Positions 48,400-60,218 are shown, counted from the first letter of the stretch. The stretch: 64,000 nucleotides of DNA from Centroberyx gerrardi (GCF_048128805.1 NC_136013.1:3452043-3516042), one strand, 5' to 3'. Program-made: numbers and translations. Notes: generated by a model from the letters alone, not told the origin.

Positions 48400-48648
48400 G
48401 AACGGTCAGTCAGCAAAGAAGAGAGGAGTAACCTAGCTTTACATTGTTTCTGCACTTTATTGTGTAATTTCCAAATTTTCCAGTTAAAAGAATCTAGTTT
48501 GAACTCTGTCCTCTCTCCTTTTAGAATCACATGGAAAAGTAAACTCAGTAACATTAAGATTGTTCAGTAACAGTAACAGAGCTACTTTTTACACCAGTAC
48601 TTTCACTTTTTACTTACGTAAACTATCAGCAAAGTAACAGTATTCTAC
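48144..48648 (-). mobile_element. hAT-like MITE, copy B (inverted), with internal (CA)n
   Basis: It is the reverse-complement body of the copy at 35142. The left edge GAAAGTAACTAGTTACATTT is the terminal sequence typical of this family. A (CA)n tract at 48363-48398 has expanded inside. The right edge lies about 40 bases from the candidate exon at 48690-48755. Confidence 0.65.
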
Positions 48649-48689
48649 TGGAGTCTACTGGGACTCTCTCCCCCTCTGAAGCACCTTAC

Positions 48690-48755
48690 CTCCGGCTCTG
48701 CAGGCTCTCCAGGCTCTGTAGGGCAGACAGCTCCGGAGAACCAGACACATCGCTC
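48690..48755 (-). CDS. Candidate alternative 5' coding exon of tnfaip2
   Basis: On the minus strand a TTTTCTTTCAG acceptor and a GTAAGG donor bound 66 nt. An ATG at 48750 opens MCLVLRSCLPYRAWRACRAG and the exon ends in phase 1. Spliced to the potential acceptor at 46004-46003, it continues in frame as G-A-M into the tnfaip2 start (MAGGKLDSP), giving a 654-aa product. Both exons start with the same eight bases, GAGCGATG. It is supported by splice signals and frame only, without homology. It could also be a non-coding exon, or belong to no transcript. Confidence 0.4.
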
Positions 48756-49192
48756 CTGAAAGAAAACAGCAAACACTCACAGATGTAAACTTCACTTCTT
48801 CTGTGAATCTGTTGCTGTAGCGTTCAAATAAATAGTGAACTGAAAAAAACAAGAGGTAAAGAACCTTTGATGTCAGGATGTTGGTTGAGATGACGCTTGA
48901 AAAACTCCACTCTACCTTCATATAGCCTTTGTGGTTTCCTCTTCAGACTTGCACTGATGCTGTAAATTAACACATGAGTTTGGTTCCTAAATGAGACATC
49001 CACCGTTTAAAAAAAAAAAAAAAAAAATGACACCCACTCTCCCATACTGACTGCTGACATGAAAGTGAAGCACATTCTGGGTTTGTGCTGAAGTCAGGAG
49101 TCACCTGACGACGTTTGCTTATAAAATGGTTCATTTTTTTGAGGACAGAATCTTTTATGTTTTTGAAATAGATCCACTTCTCAGCTCAGTCA

Positions 49193-49384
49193 GCTCTCAC
49201 TATGATCTTCAGGACAGACAAATCTCTGTTTCACCAACTTCTTTTGGGTGATGAAACATGACACCAGAGCACAGTCTGATGAAGGCCTTGAGGCTGAAAT
49301 GTTAGTGTGTGTTTCTCTTGACATGACCCAAAATAAACTGGCGAAATAGAGATTTGTCTGTCCTGAAGATCATAGTGAGAGCTA
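49193..49384. repeat. Inverted repeat, arms about 40 bp, loop about 115 nt
   Basis: AGCTCTCACTATGATCTTCA (from about 49193) and the following GGACAGACAAATCTCT recur inverted at about 49346-49384 with a single mismatch. The loop contains CTGATGAAGGCCTTGAGGCT, a phrase common in fish repeats. It is a probable MITE-like element. Confidence 0.75.
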
Positions 49385-50872
49385 CCCGGAGTTCTTTCAC
49401 TCTTGAATTTGAAGTTTATGGTTTGGTCTAGCACCACAAGCCAGTGAATACCAGTGCAGCATCCATATAAACATCATCAGGATGTTTTTCAAAGACTGCC
49501 TGATGAATTTCAGGTAGCAAAATGTTACTAAAATGGATATATAGTGTTTTGGAATGAAATCCTTCAAATACAATGCAGTAAAAAATATCTATGCGCTTGT
49601 TCGGTTCATAAAAGGTTGTTTTTCTTCATATTCTTCATCGATATATATACCGAAAGCCCAATACACATGGATTTCTTTAGAGATATCAGGGTGCCGAGCG
49701 TGCATTTTGGGGTTCAGTGTCTTGCTCAAAGGCACTTGGACAGCGATGGTGAGCACAGCAGATGTAAACCAGCTTCCCTCCTGTTGCAAACATGCAAATT
49801 CAAAGGTTAAATTCAGACTCCAGTCAGGGCTGTTTCAATTTCAGTGTAACGCACACCCAGCGAGGTGCAGGCTCAAAAACTTCTTTCAGTTTTGTGCTTT
49901 ATTTGTCCCACCAAACGTTTTCGAGACTAAAAGAAAAAAGAATTGAATTTTCTTTATGATCGGAATGAGTTCCAAACCAAAACAACATTTTGGTTTTATT
50001 GGTTTGCCTCTATAGCCTACTTCCAGGCCAAACTGCCACCACACAGCTGCCAATCACAAAATATACACTGATACTGACTAATGACCTTAGCTGAACACTT
50101 AATCAATATATAAGCTGGAGGAGCAGTAGGATGACAAATGCAATCACTGTTTTGTGTCAATGCAGCATGTTTGGTTCTTGAGGAGTTTGCAGGTGAACTT
50201 GACTTTGCAGAGTATTTCACAGAACTGAATGAAGTGCGTACAAACTACGGTCGAATACTAGAAAGAAATCATGGGAAAACAGGTTTTCACTTCCTTAGAA
50301 AATAGAGAAGTGCTTCGCCAGTCAAGCGTTAAATTTGTTTTCACTGTGACACTCTGGCCACATAGCAAGAGAGATGGTCAAAGCATTATTTTAACAAGAA
50401 CTCAATTTTTACTATGTTGAAGTGACACATAATTTCTTACGCCTCTACATGTGTTTATATGCAGTGTATAATTTACTTCCATTTAAGGCTGTCAACACTC
50501 ACTCTTATAGAGGCTGTATGTAGGATTTTCACTTCCCCAGTCGCACAAAGTGACCATGGTGTATATGGATAGTGTTATTGATTAATATCAGTGAGTGATT
50601 ACACATTACTTTGCCAGCTGCCTTTCAAAACTCACTTTCCGGTCGGGACTCTGCTTTGGAACAAAAACGTCCCCACCCAGTTTAAAGAAAATCCCAATCG
50701 TGTCCAGTCATGTGCCAGGGAGAGTCTGCAGGTTTTCGTTCCAACCAAACACTGCAGCAGCTCTGATTCACATGCCTTTACTGGTGTTTTCACATTGTAA
50801 CAGTCCTTTTAAAGTCCAAACCAAACAATGTACGTGTGAAAGCCACCTAAGAAGAGAGGGGGAACTGATTAG

Positions 50873-51345
50873 CAGTGATGGAAAGAGTACCAGAAAGTCC
50901 AACTCAAGTAGAAGTACTGTTACTTTGCTGACATTTTATTTAAGTAGAAGTAAAAGTACTGGTGTAAAAATCTACTTAAGTAAAAGTAAAAAGTATAGCT
51001 CATTTAAAATGTCCTCAGAGTAAAAGTTACTTTTTAGAAAAGAGAACGTTGTTAGCTGTGATCTTTTCCATGTGATTCTAACAGGAGAGAGGACAGAGTT
51101 CAAACTAGATTCTTTAAATTGGACAATTTGGAAATTACAAAATAAAGTGCAGAAACAAAGTAAAGCCAGATTATTTTTCTCACTGTGAATCGCTCCACAA
51201 TTTGTCAATTTCCGACTGTCCAGTTTCTGTTGCTTATGGAGACACAAAATCTGTCCCCTGTAATGGATGTGATTTAAAATGTAGCTAAGTGCAATACTTC
51301 AGTAAAAACATATTTAAGTAAAAGTAAAATGAATGACAAAAAAAA
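50873..51345 (+). mobile_element. hAT-like MITE, copy C
   Basis: It starts CAGTGATGGAAAGAGTACC and has the same internal word order as copies A, B and D. The right end is degraded or truncated into other repeat sequence. Confidence 0.65.
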
Positions 51346-52625
51346 ATACAACTACACAAAAAAGCTATTCAATTACATTTGTGAGCAAAAGTTCGTGAAC
51401 TCTTGGGAGCTACCTGCATTCCCACAGTAATTGCTGGTCTGATTTGCATCAAAATATGAAAAAGTTAAATTGTTTGCGTGTTATTTGTTCATTCAGATTG
51501 TGTTTATCTGTTGTTATGACTGAGGTGAAGGTCAGATCACATTTAGCAGCAGTTAATGCAGAAATCCAGGTAATTCCTAAGAGTTCGCAAACTTTTGCTC
51601 ACAACTGTACGGCCGCCCTGCTGAAGTGTCCTTGAGCAAGACAACGGCTCCCTACCAGACTCAGACCCTGACCTCTGACCTCTGACCTCTCTGTGGAGGG
51701 GGCAAATGAAAATTTCACGAATCATTTCATTATGATCCTATTCTGATCAGAGCAGGAATTGATTTCTTAAACACAGTGGTTCACCTCAAGATCCAAATGT
51801 TCTTTTCAAGACATATGACCGATGGGGAAATGAAAACGAACGCAAGTAACAGACATTTTACGATAACTAATTCATATTAAAAAAAAAAACTGTCGTGCTC
51901 AAACCTGAAATAGCACCAAAAGTGAAAGAAAGCAAAAGGCAGCTGTTTAACCAAAACTGGAATTGCCCATAAAACCACGACTGCAGCTAGAACTGGTGAC
52001 GTGCTCGTACATGCACTCTGAAAACTAATAGATTTATAGGAACTAAGTCATTTATTATCTGCAACACCTAGTTGGGACCTATTCCGTATTTGAGCAGGGA
52101 AGTTCAATGGCTCGTCAATGATCGTACTGGAGCTCGATTGGTACTCGATTGGAGCAGGCGTGGCTTTCCAAAGCATGGGGGTTCACCTGGAGAAAGACAT
52201 GTGACCCAGGGAATATCCACAACAAACCAAGACTACACTACATGCTTTGAGCCCAATGTTAAGGCGATCATAAACAAAGGTCGCCAAAGTTTATTCTTTT
52301 ATGGAAAATCAGACAGAAAAGAACTTGTTAGGAATTGTGAACTTGTGCTCTAAGTTTGTTTTGAGTTTTCCCTTGTCCCCTCCGGCCGTAGGTTCAGGCT
52401 CCCTAAAAGCAGCAGAAACAGATTAAATATGTAACAGCAGTTCAGCGTGTGAACAAGAGCCTGTTCTCTGCTTAATGTGTAGCAGCAGCATGCAGGCCTA
52501 CAGCTGTTTGTTGGATATGAGCTGATATTATGTGATGTCTGTTTCTGTAATACCTGGTTATGTTCCCTTGATGTTTTCCCTTGATGCTGCGATGCGACTT
52601 GCCACATAAGGATAATAAAGATTTC
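51346..52625. other. Repeat-rich intergenic DNA; no gene recognised
   Basis: A tract TGACCTCTGACCTCTGACCT lies at 51669-51688. GTGACCCAGGGAATATCC near 52201 is echoed at about 57286 (GTCGCCCTGGGAACATCC), so both are probably parts of one diverged repeat. No exon was identified. Confidence 0.45.
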
Positions 52626-53938
52626 TCTACCCTACTCTACGCTACTCTACCCTACCCTACTCTACCCTACTCTACTCTACCCTACTCTACCCTACCCTAC
52701 TCTACCCTACCCTACCCTACTCTACCCTACTCTACTCTACCCTACTCTACCCTACTCTACCCTACCCTACTCTACTCTACCCTACTCTACTCTACCCTAC
52801 TCTACCCTACTCTACTCTACCCTACTCTACCCTACCCTACTCTACTCTACCCTACTCTACTCTACTCTACCCTACTCTACTCTACCCTACCCTACCCTAC
52901 CCTACCCTACTCTACTCTACCCTACCCTACCCTACCCTACCCTACTCTACCCTACTCTACCCTACCCTACTCTACTCTACCCTACTCTACTCTACCCTAC
53001 TCTACCCTACCCTGCTCTACTCTACCCTCCTCTACCCTACTCTACTCTACCCTACCCTACCCTACTCTACCCTACCCTACTCTACCCTACTCTACTCTAC
53101 CCTACCCTACCCTACTCTACTCTACCCTACTCTACCCTACCCTACCCTACCCTACCCTACCCTACTCTACTCTACCCTACTCTACTCTACTCTACCCTAC
53201 CCTACTCTACTTTACCCTACCCTACTCTACCCTACTCTACTCTACCCTACTCTACTCTACCTACCCTACCCTACTCTACTCTACTCTACTCTACCCTACC
53301 CTACCCTACTCTACTCTATACCCTACCCTACCCTACTCTACTCTACTCTACCGTACTCTACCCTACTCTACTCTATACCCTACCCTACCCTACTCTACTC
53401 TACCCTACGCTACTCTACTCTACTCTACTCTACCCTACCCTACCCTACTCTACTCTATACCCTACCCTACCCTACTCTACTCTACTCTACCCTACTCTAC
53501 TCTACTCTACCCTACCCTACCCTACCCTACTCTACTCTACCCTACCCTACTCTACTCTACCCTACCCTACTCTACTCTATACCCTACCCTACCCTACTCT
53601 ACCCTACTCTACTCTACCCTACCCTACCCTACCCTACTCTACTCTACCCTACTCTACCCTACCCTACTCTACCCTACTCTACCCTACCCTACTCTACCCT
53701 ACTCTACTCTACCCTACTCTACTCTACTCTACTCTACTCTACCGTACTCTACCCTACTCTACTCTATACCCTACCCTACTCTACTCTACTCTACCCTACT
53801 CTACTCTACTCTACTCTACTCTACCCTACCCTACCCTACCCTACTCTACTCTACTCTACCCTACCCTACTCTACTCTATACCCTACCCTACTCTACTCTA
53901 CCCTACTCTACTCTACTCTACTCTACTCTACTCTACTC
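52626..53938. repeat. Pentanucleotide array 1: CTACC/CTACT, about 1.3 kb
   Basis: The array is an almost uninterrupted mix of CCTAC and TCTAC units. The out-of-register variant CTCTATACCCTACCC recurs at least six times in the second half (near 53317, 53370, 53453, 53576, 53765 and 53876), which shows higher-order amplification. The plus strand cannot form a stop codon from these units, so a long open frame here is an artefact. Confidence 0.97.
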
Positions 53939-54235
53939 AACTGGAGGCGAAGAGGGTAATGCAGTCCTGTTTCTTTCATCTGAGAAACATATCTAAAATC
54001 AAACCATTCTTATCTCCTACTGAAGGTCATTCATGCGTTCATCTTCTCTCCCTCTGCTCCTGCCTCGGTCAGAAGTCCCTCTCACACCTCCAGCTCACCC
54101 AGAATGCAGCTGCCAGTGTTTCAACAGGTGCCAAACGTAGGGATCACATCACTCCTATCCTTCTGTCCCTCCACTGCTTACTGCTTTTTTCAAGATTCTT
54201 CTGATCACTTTTAAAGCTCGTCTAGGCCTAGTGCT
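53939..54235 (+). mobile_element. L2/Rex-type LINE fragment (end of ORF2) between the two arrays
   Basis: The plus strand encodes LSHLQLTQNAAASVSTGAK, RRDHITPILLSLHCLL and, after a frame change, FKILLITFKARLGL. This matches the conserved C-terminal stretch LQ-x-VQNAAAR-x-LTG...DHITPVL-x-LHWLP...FKILLLTFKAL of fish L2/Rex ORF2. It is broken and non-functional. Confidence 0.85.
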
Positions 54236-55122
54236 TACTCTACTCCACTCTACTCTACTCTACTCTACTCTACTCCACTCTACTCTACTCCACTCTACTC
54301 TACTCTACTCCACTCTACTCTACTCCACTCTACTCTACTCTACTCCACTCCACTCCACTCCACTCTACCCTACCCTACTCTACTCTACCCTACTCTACTC
54401 CACTCTACTCTACTCTACTCTACTCTACTCCACTCTACTCTACCCTACTCTACTCTACTCCACTCCACTCCACTCTACTCTACTCTACTCCACTCTACTC
54501 TACCCTACTCTACTCTGCTCCGCTCCGCTCCGCTCCACTCTACTCTACTCTACTCCACTCCACTCTACTCTACTCCACTCCACTCCACTCTACTCTGCTC
54601 TACTCTACCCTACTCTACTCTACTCTACTCCACTCCACTCTACTCTACTCTACTCTACTCTACTCTACTCCACTCCACTCTACTCTACTCTACTCTACTC
54701 TACTCTACTCTACTCTACTCTACTCCACTCTACTCTACTCTACTCTACCCTACTCTACTCTACTCCACTCTACCCTACTCTACCCTCCTCTACTCCACCC
54801 TACCCTACTCTACCCTACCCTACTCTACTTTACTCTACTCTACTCTACCCTACCCTACTCTACTCTACTCTACTCTACTCTACTCTACTCTACCCTACCC
54901 TACTCTACTCTACCCTACTCTACCCTACTCTACTCTACTCTACCTTACCCTACTCTACTCTACCCTACCCTACCCTACTCTACCCTACCCTACCCTACTC
55001 TACTCTCCTCTACTCTACTCTACCCTACCCTACCCTACTCTACCCTACCCTACCCTACTCTACTCTCCTCTACTCTACCCTACCCTACCCTACTCTACTC
55101 TACCCTACTCTACTCTACTCTA
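54236..55122. repeat. Pentanucleotide array 2: CTACT with CTCCA/CTACC variants, about 0.9 kb
   Basis: Units are mainly ACTCT with ACTCC in the first two thirds, and shift to CTACC-rich toward the right end. A short GCTCCGCTCC variant block lies near 54517-54535. The long open frame is an artefact, as in array 1. Confidence 0.97.
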
Positions 55123-55129
55123 CTTTCAG

Positions 55130-55245
55130 GGATCGTTACTTTGTTTCTTCTCCACCATTGAAGACTGTTCTGTGTTCCCAGATGGGACTCTGACGGAGGA
55201 AATATGTTCTGAGTTCATTTTATGTTTAGTCCAAAAAACAAAACC
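55130..55245 (+). repeat. Direct repeat shared with 58608-58695
   Basis: ACTTTGTTTCTTCTCCAC, TTGTTCTGTTTCCAGATGGG-like words and GTCCAAAAA occur in the same order at both sites with scattered differences. It is probably a dispersed element or an old local duplication. Array 2 ends a few bases before this copy. Confidence 0.6.
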
Positions 55246-55768
55246 TTAATCCAACTGTCTGAGATGTTAAATAGCTTTTCTGTAAGATGTGTCTAAACCA
55301 TTGTCTATATACAGGTTGGAATAATGTTAATTAATAGAACTGTTTCCTCTTACTTGAGGAGTACCTGCGAATGTAAATATGAGTGTTTTCTCTGAATCAA
55401 TAACATTGTTTTTGACATTTAGGCCATTTGTCATTTTTGCTTTGGCTGAAGTTAATCCAATTTACCTTAAATTATACCACAAACAGCATTCGAGGTGTTT
55501 AATGTACATTTTCTGAAATACTGGAATGCCATGGCAGCGATCACTCAGCACAAACTGAACTAAATGTTATCATGACAGAAATAAGAAGTTCATTTGTCTG
55601 ATTGTTAGTTAATTTGTTTGAGAATTTGACCGCTGACCCACAATCCTTCTATCTGGGGAAAGATTAGACCCAGAGTCAAATACAATCTGGCTAATTTCAG
55701 ATTTAACTGTATGTCAACTGAGGTCGCCAAGATGTTGAACACCATGATCGTATGTCACATGACCTGCT

Positions 55769-55836
55769 GGATTTTAGTGGCTTCAAAGTAGAACTGTTTG
55801 TCTATGAGCAGTTCTACTTTGAAGCCACTAAAATCC
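55769..55836. repeat. Perfect 28-bp hairpin with 12-nt loop
   Basis: GGATTTTAGTGGCTTCAAAG (start of the left arm, 55769-55796) and its exact reverse complement at 55809-55836 flank a 12-nt loop. There are no mismatches across 28 bp. No surrounding repeat body was recognised. Confidence 0.85.
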
Positions 55837-56246
55837 TCATATAAACAGACTCTGCAGACTCTTGACAAGAAACCACTGTAGCATTTTAAGGAAATGCAAC
55901 CTTCTGATGTGGGAAAACCTGATTAAGTATGCAAATATTTGTCTTATCTACAAAATGCTACATTACTTGGCTACCACACCACCACACACATACTCAGATG
56001 CTTTGCTGGCCAAAGAGTTTACACGAGTCAGATTACAAGAGGAGTCACAAGAGGGGAATGTTTTATCGTTTGAGTCAGTCTGGATTTTCAGGAAGGCTTC
56101 AACACAGATCCTCGTCTAGACAGCTGACATCATAGTTCACTAATCATCAAATCTGCCGGCACTAAATTTGAGATGTGTGAATATATCTGCTAATCAATTA
56201 GTCTGTATGTCCTGTTTAATGTCAGTCCTGTGGTCTTGCCTGCTGT

Positions 56247-56715
56247 CAGTGGTGGAAAGAGTACTAGAAGCTGAGAGAAAAGAGTCTCATTTAAAATGTC
56301 CTCAGAGTAAAAGTTACTGAGTTACTTTTTAGAAAAGAGAACATGGTTAGCTGTGATCTTTTCCATGTGATTCTAACAGGAGGAGAGGACAGAGTTCAAA
56401 CTAGATTCTTTTAATGGGAAATTTTGGAAATTATAAAATAAAGTGCAGAAACAAAGTAAAGCCAAATTACTCTTCTCTGCTGACTGATCGTTCACTGTAA
56501 ATCGCTCCATAATTTGTCAATTTACACTCGTCCAGTTTCTGATGCTGATGGAGAGACGACAAATTTTGTACTCTGTAATGGATGTGATACATAATCGTAC
56601 TTAAGTAAAAGTAAAATTACTGACTTTAAAAAATACTAAAAAAAACTACAAGTACACAAACAAGCAACTCAATTACAGTAACGTGAGTAAATGTAATTAG
56701 TTACTTCCATCCTTT
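56247..56715 (+). mobile_element. hAT-like MITE, copy D, with 8-bp target-site duplication
   Basis: The left end is CAGTGGTGGAAAGAGTACT. The right end is AATTAGTTACTTCCATCCTTT, its partial inverted complement. CCTGCTGT occurs directly before (56239-56246) and directly after (56716-56723), an 8-bp duplication as expected of hAT elements. The body matches copies A-C. It has no transposase. Confidence 0.8.
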
Positions 56716-57599
56716 CCTGCTGTACTGAGATGTTCTGTGCTTTTTGTCCAATTTACTTAAATATACTGCATGCTTACAGCTCTAGTCACTTACTCCACTT
56801 ACTTAGATATACTGCATTTGTGTTTAGTTTCACTAATCCCCTTTGTAAAGGATTTATTGCCTTGTAATGCTTTGACATGTACAGTATCTGCAAATTTGTT
56901 AATGTTCCTGAATGTTGAAATAATGCTGTCTGCTGTAACTGTTTTTAAGCAGCAAAACAAAATGCCTCAATGAGGACATGAGTTTTTCTATTTCTATTCT
57001 ATTCTATTCTATTCTTGTATTTATTTATTTATTTATTTATTTTTTTATTCTATTCTATTCTATCTGTTTTTAATTTCATGCTGCCAACTCTAACATCTAA
57101 GGGGAAGGGACTACTCGCCTTTTGTCAAACTCTGACATATGACACATTATGTCATATGACACATTTACAGTGATGTTTATTAGCATGCACTGTCCCTTCA
57201 CAATAAAACTGAATAAATAGAATCAAAATAAATAAGGTTGGAGCAGGCAGGAGATCAGCAGCAGTACAGTTGCTTGTCACAAGACGTGTCGCCCTGGGAA
57301 CATCCCCAACAAACCCACCCAGCTTTAATCTGGGCAGCATGGTGGGTGGAGGGAGGAAGTGCCGGGTCGGATGTTACACGCTCTGATTCATCAGCTGCCC
57401 TGGTGGCTGAGAAGAGTCCCGGACCTCATTCATGACATTTAACATTTTAACATGGCTGTGTAGGAAGGAGAAGTTGGGCTGCGGTGTGGGGCTTTTAGGG
57501 GTTCAGGACAGTCTGGAGATGAGGGGAATGACCAGGCAGATAGACTCAAGCAGAAAAAGTAGATCTTCAGTTTCTGATAGGCAGAATATTGAAGTACTG
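56716..57599. other. Intergenic DNA with (TTCTA)n/(TTTA)n array; no gene recognised
   Basis: A compound TTCTA and TTTA array lies at about 56990-57062. The remainder has no exon-like sequence. Confidence 0.5.
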
Positions 57600-57870
57600 T
57601 TAAAAAAGGGATTGAAAAGAAATGTATATGGGGAGAAACAGGGCTGATGCTGTTAAATTAACTAGATTGAGACCATTGGGCCATTGTGGGTTAATTAGAC
57701 ATAAACATCCAGATGAATTATGTGATTATGTGAGAGTGGAAGTGCAGAAACAGCTCAGCATGTTTTGTTATGTCGCAAGAAATACAGAAACAAGAGAGAA
57801 GTGCTGAATAAATAATTATCAGATGTAGGGGTTTCTTCCTTTTCTTTGAAAGCTTTGCTCGGTCAAAACA
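57600..57870 (+). pseudogene. Degenerate C-terminal fragment of a non-LTR retrotransposon ORF
   Basis: One frame gives TRLRPLGHCGLIRHKHPDEL then CDY. A second frame continues ETAQHVLLCRKKYRNKREVL and then FSLKALLGQNKNQ. Together these follow the TRLR-x-GH-x-GL...CDYC...ETAQHVLL-x-C...LLG pattern seen at the end of several LINE-type ORFs. A frameshift near 57730-57745 and stops show that it is dead. The clade is uncertain. Confidence 0.55.
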
Positions 57871-58020
57871 AGAACCAGTTAGTTGAAACAAAGATTTAGG
57901 ATTTTTTGCCCATAAATGGCTTTTATCACAAGCTACAGTTTCAAGTTCCCCATAAGACTGTTGATCTGTGAACGGCAGTAATATGCTATTGTTGTGTCTA
58001 CTCTGCTGCAAATTTTAAAG

Positions 58021-59739
58021 GAGAAGAAGAAGAACAACAAACCAAGCTGTACTTTCAGGGATCATTACCTCCGCCAATGTTTTCACCCCGTTCTGTCAGG
58101 AAATCTCAAAAAGTTATCAATGGATTTGCACAAATGGCTTCTCACTAAAAGGCATATAACGTAAGAACGGATTCACGTAACACCATCAAACTTTGTGGCC
58201 AATCAGCAGACAGAAGAAGAGGCAAACCCTCCATTATTGGCCCAATCAAACAACATGGAGGAACTGGAGAGCTCATTTCCAGTTTAGACATAACCGCCCT
58301 GCTAATGTTTCCAAAGCTTGGTCCAGTGGTAGAAGGGCAGCTCTAATGGAAACTGAACAGATATAGAGGCTTGATTGGTCATGTGTTGTTGTGATAATCT
58401 GCTAAAATGCTTAAAAGTGTCAAGAACCGGAACAGGCAGATCTCATGTCTCATTTCAGGTCTTAGGTCTAGTGTTGGTGGAGGTATGAGCTCTACTGAGT
58501 GCCATCTAGTTTCTATAGTTCCTGACTTGATAAATGGATTTCTAAGTGTATGATGAAGATATAAGATGATGAAGAGTTAAGATGTTTCCTTTGAAGCAGG
58601 AACAGGAGACTTTGTTTCTTCTCCACTGTTGAGGATTGTTCTGTTTCCAGATGGGAATCTGTTCTGAATGGTTTTAATCTGTCCAAAAAGAAACAAGGTG
58701 CCAATACAGCTGCTTGATTTGATGACGTTGGTTTTATTAAGTACTATTCCTGATAATATTTTATATACAACATCAGAAACCTGATACCGTTTGACATTTA
58801 CTTTACTTTTCCGGCCATTTCACTCTCTTCTTCACTGCCAGGTAATTCTAGTGTTATTCATTCAACACTTTACAAATGTTCAGGTTCAAAATGAAAAGCA
58901 ACAACTGGTTCAGCAGTGATACAGCAATAGGCTATTATACAACATTCTACCTCATAAACATGAGGATATAACAGATATAATGTAAAAGCTGGTTGATAAC
59001 CACAATATCTGGCCAATCAGAGTCAAACACCTGATTGGAGCAGGTGCTGATTTGTTTATTAACCATGGCAGTTCAGGATACAAATGTCTGCTGCTGTGAG
59101 AGAACTTTGTTTGGTTTCTCTCTTTTTCTTACTTCAAATGAAAGTTGCCATTTTCTGTGTTGACTGGGCTCCGTGATCTTTGGTTGTTTGAAACCTGTTA
59201 AAACACCACTGTGTCATTTCAAACACACATGGTGGTTAATGGATAAATAAGTGTAATTTTCTTAATTCCTGAAAAATTTGCTTTTTGCAGATGAGTTTTT
59301 AGTCTAACAGTGAGAAGCTCAAGACAAATAACCTGCAGTTCATCATATTTCTATTGATTAAAGAACCTGCAAATCAGCTCATAAAATTCATCCCCTTTTA
59401 TACAATAAACAATGAATACCCATTAACATTACATTGATAATTCTTTCATTAATCATTCTGCACACAACAGCCTCAATCAGTCTCCGTCATCCACTTTTCT
59501 GAGCTGCTGCAAGGAATTCTGGGCCACTAAATGAGAAATAATATTGGGTACAAAAGTCTGACTGATATTCATACAGTATGCACTCAATGGAGTCAATGTA
59601 GAAAAGAGCAAATCCAGCACACCAGATCCCTTTTTTACAATTCAATCCATAACAGGGAATAGTGGACACTTTTATCCAAAGCTCTTCGACCGATATGAGT
59701 TTCTGAAGCACAATACTGATATTTATAGACTGTATCGCT
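58021..59739. other. Repeat-derived intergenic DNA; no gene recognised
   Basis: TTACCTCCGCCAATGTTTTC near 58067 is an edge phrase of a common fish repeat. A copy of the direct repeat at 55130 is at 58608-58695. No exon was identified. Confidence 0.45.
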
Positions 59740-60110
59740 GATGGTATTTTGTACCAATATTCAATATCTTTAAATTACAAAATTACAAGTATTTAGTGTT
59801 TTTCCCCCAGAGTGGAAAGGCCTCTGAAACAGCATTCAGACCATCATGGGACACTAAAACTCTCCACCGTACCTATTCAGTGGGAGGGGAAAGTCTGGGA
59901 TTTTTGATTTACAAAAATTAATTCACAGTTAAATGAATAAATAAAATGTGCAAAGAAAGTAAAATTCCATTGCCGGTTTTCCTGACTGTTTTCCTGTATC
60001 TGTGGTCAGGGAGGAACATGCATCATATCACAGATGGACGAGACTGACTGGCTGATATCTGATATTTAATAAAAGGTCAATATTGGCCCGATATCAGTTT
60101 GTCGTGTGAG
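59740..60110 (+). repeat. Dispersed fish repeat, family 2, copy 4
   Basis: The ordered words GTATTTAGTGTTTTTCCCCC, GTGGAAAGGCCTCTGAAAC, ACCATCATGGGACACTAAAA and GGCTGATATCTGATATTT match the copies at 26395 and 32430. Confidence 0.65.
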
Positions 60111-60218
60111 GCGTTCAGTCCATCACTGCTGCAGTTTCAGTTCCTCGCTCAGGCTGTTTGATGGTCAAGCTGAGGGAGCGGAGACACTTTCACTTTCACC
60201 GCAGATTTTCCCTTTCTC

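Noticed and set aside
52581-53996. Long plus-strand open frame of 471 codons, a Tyr-Pro-Thr-Leu-Ser repeat protein
   Set aside because: It is the translation of a CTACC/CTACT array that cannot contain stop codons on this strand. No start context, splice structure or domain supports it.
54231-55193. Long plus-strand open frame of 320 codons
   Set aside because: Same artefact, from the second pentanucleotide array.
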